A model generated the notes under the pieces. The model worked only from the letters and a program-made list of their open reading frames with translations, ran no database searches and was not told the DNA's origin. Both the position numbers and the translations under genes were made by a program. This document shows positions 6,872-6,986 of a DNA stretch of 6,986 nucleotides, one piece after another (the first letter of the stretch is position 1; the number at the start of each line of letters is the position of its first letter). Origin of the DNA: an uncultured Pirellulaceae bacterium (GTDB lineage Bacteria; Planctomycetota; Planctomycetia; Pirellulales; Pirellulaceae); contig CAKQNH010000247.1 of assembly GCA_934255105.1 (NCBI GenBank), forward strand, positions 1 through 6,986, read 5' to 3'.

Positions 6872-6986
6872 CCGCTGGAGCCCAGGCTTCAGCCGCTCAC
6901 GCGCACCCGCTGGAGTCCAGGCTTTAGCCGCTCACGCGCACCCGCTGGAGCCCAGGCTTCAGCCGCTCACGCGCACCCGCTGGAGT
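6872..6986. repeat. Tandem 35-bp palindromic repeat, continuing past the window edge
   Basis: Three full 35-base units (6872-6906, 6907-6941, 6942-6976) and the first ten bases of a fourth (6977-6986) follow each other without spacers. Units 1 and 3 are identical over their length. Unit 2 differs at two places (GAGTCC for GAGCCC, CTTTAG for CTTCAG), and the fragment of unit 4 already shows the GAGT variant. Each unit can fold as CTGGAGCC-CA-GGCTTCAG, with inner pairs probably open. The array begins 22 bases after the deacetylase stop codon and is unrelated in sequence to the 32-bp repeat. Its full length cannot be seen. Confidence 0.93.

Overview
The window reads as a chromosomal piece of a planctomycete, probably a member of the Pirellulales. 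I base this on three things: a MoxR / DUF58 / transglutaminase gene cluster, a membrane-anchored PQQ-like beta-propeller protein of the kind abundant in that group, and a BshB1-like deacetylase with the wording I associate with planctomycete homologues. Short palindromic repeats between genes also fit. The assignment rests on recognised protein style, not on a marker gene, so it is an inference.

Left part, minus strand (about 1-3890): a three-gene operon transcribed from right to left. It encodes a MoxR-type AAA+ ATPase (2943-3890), a membrane-anchored DUF58 protein (1654-2925) and a multi-spanning transglutaminase-like protein of the TgpA/DUF3488 type (1657 down to the left edge, where it is cut off just after the catalytic cysteine). 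The genes are packed tightly, with a gap of about 17 bases and then a 4-base ATGA overlap. The products probably form one membrane system in which the ATPase acts as a chaperone or remodeller for the DUF58 and transglutaminase partners. The substrate is unknown.

Middle (3891-4166): a divergent intergenic region with a perfect 7-bp hairpin near the plus-strand gene and no strong promoter match. From 4167 to 5858 on the plus strand lies a protein with three N-terminal membrane segments, a low-complexity linker and a PQQ-like beta-propeller, probably exposed to the periplasm.

Right part (5859-6986): a 32-bp palindromic unit is repeated four times in tandem directly behind the propeller gene. 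A fifth, inverted copy lies about 50 bases further on, with a plausible promoter between them. Next comes a complete BshB1/LmbE-type zinc deacetylase gene (6124-6849). Behind it a second, unrelated 35-bp palindromic tandem repeat starts and runs off the window. The coding content belongs to known families. The two repeat arrays around the deacetylase gene are the most unusual structure here.
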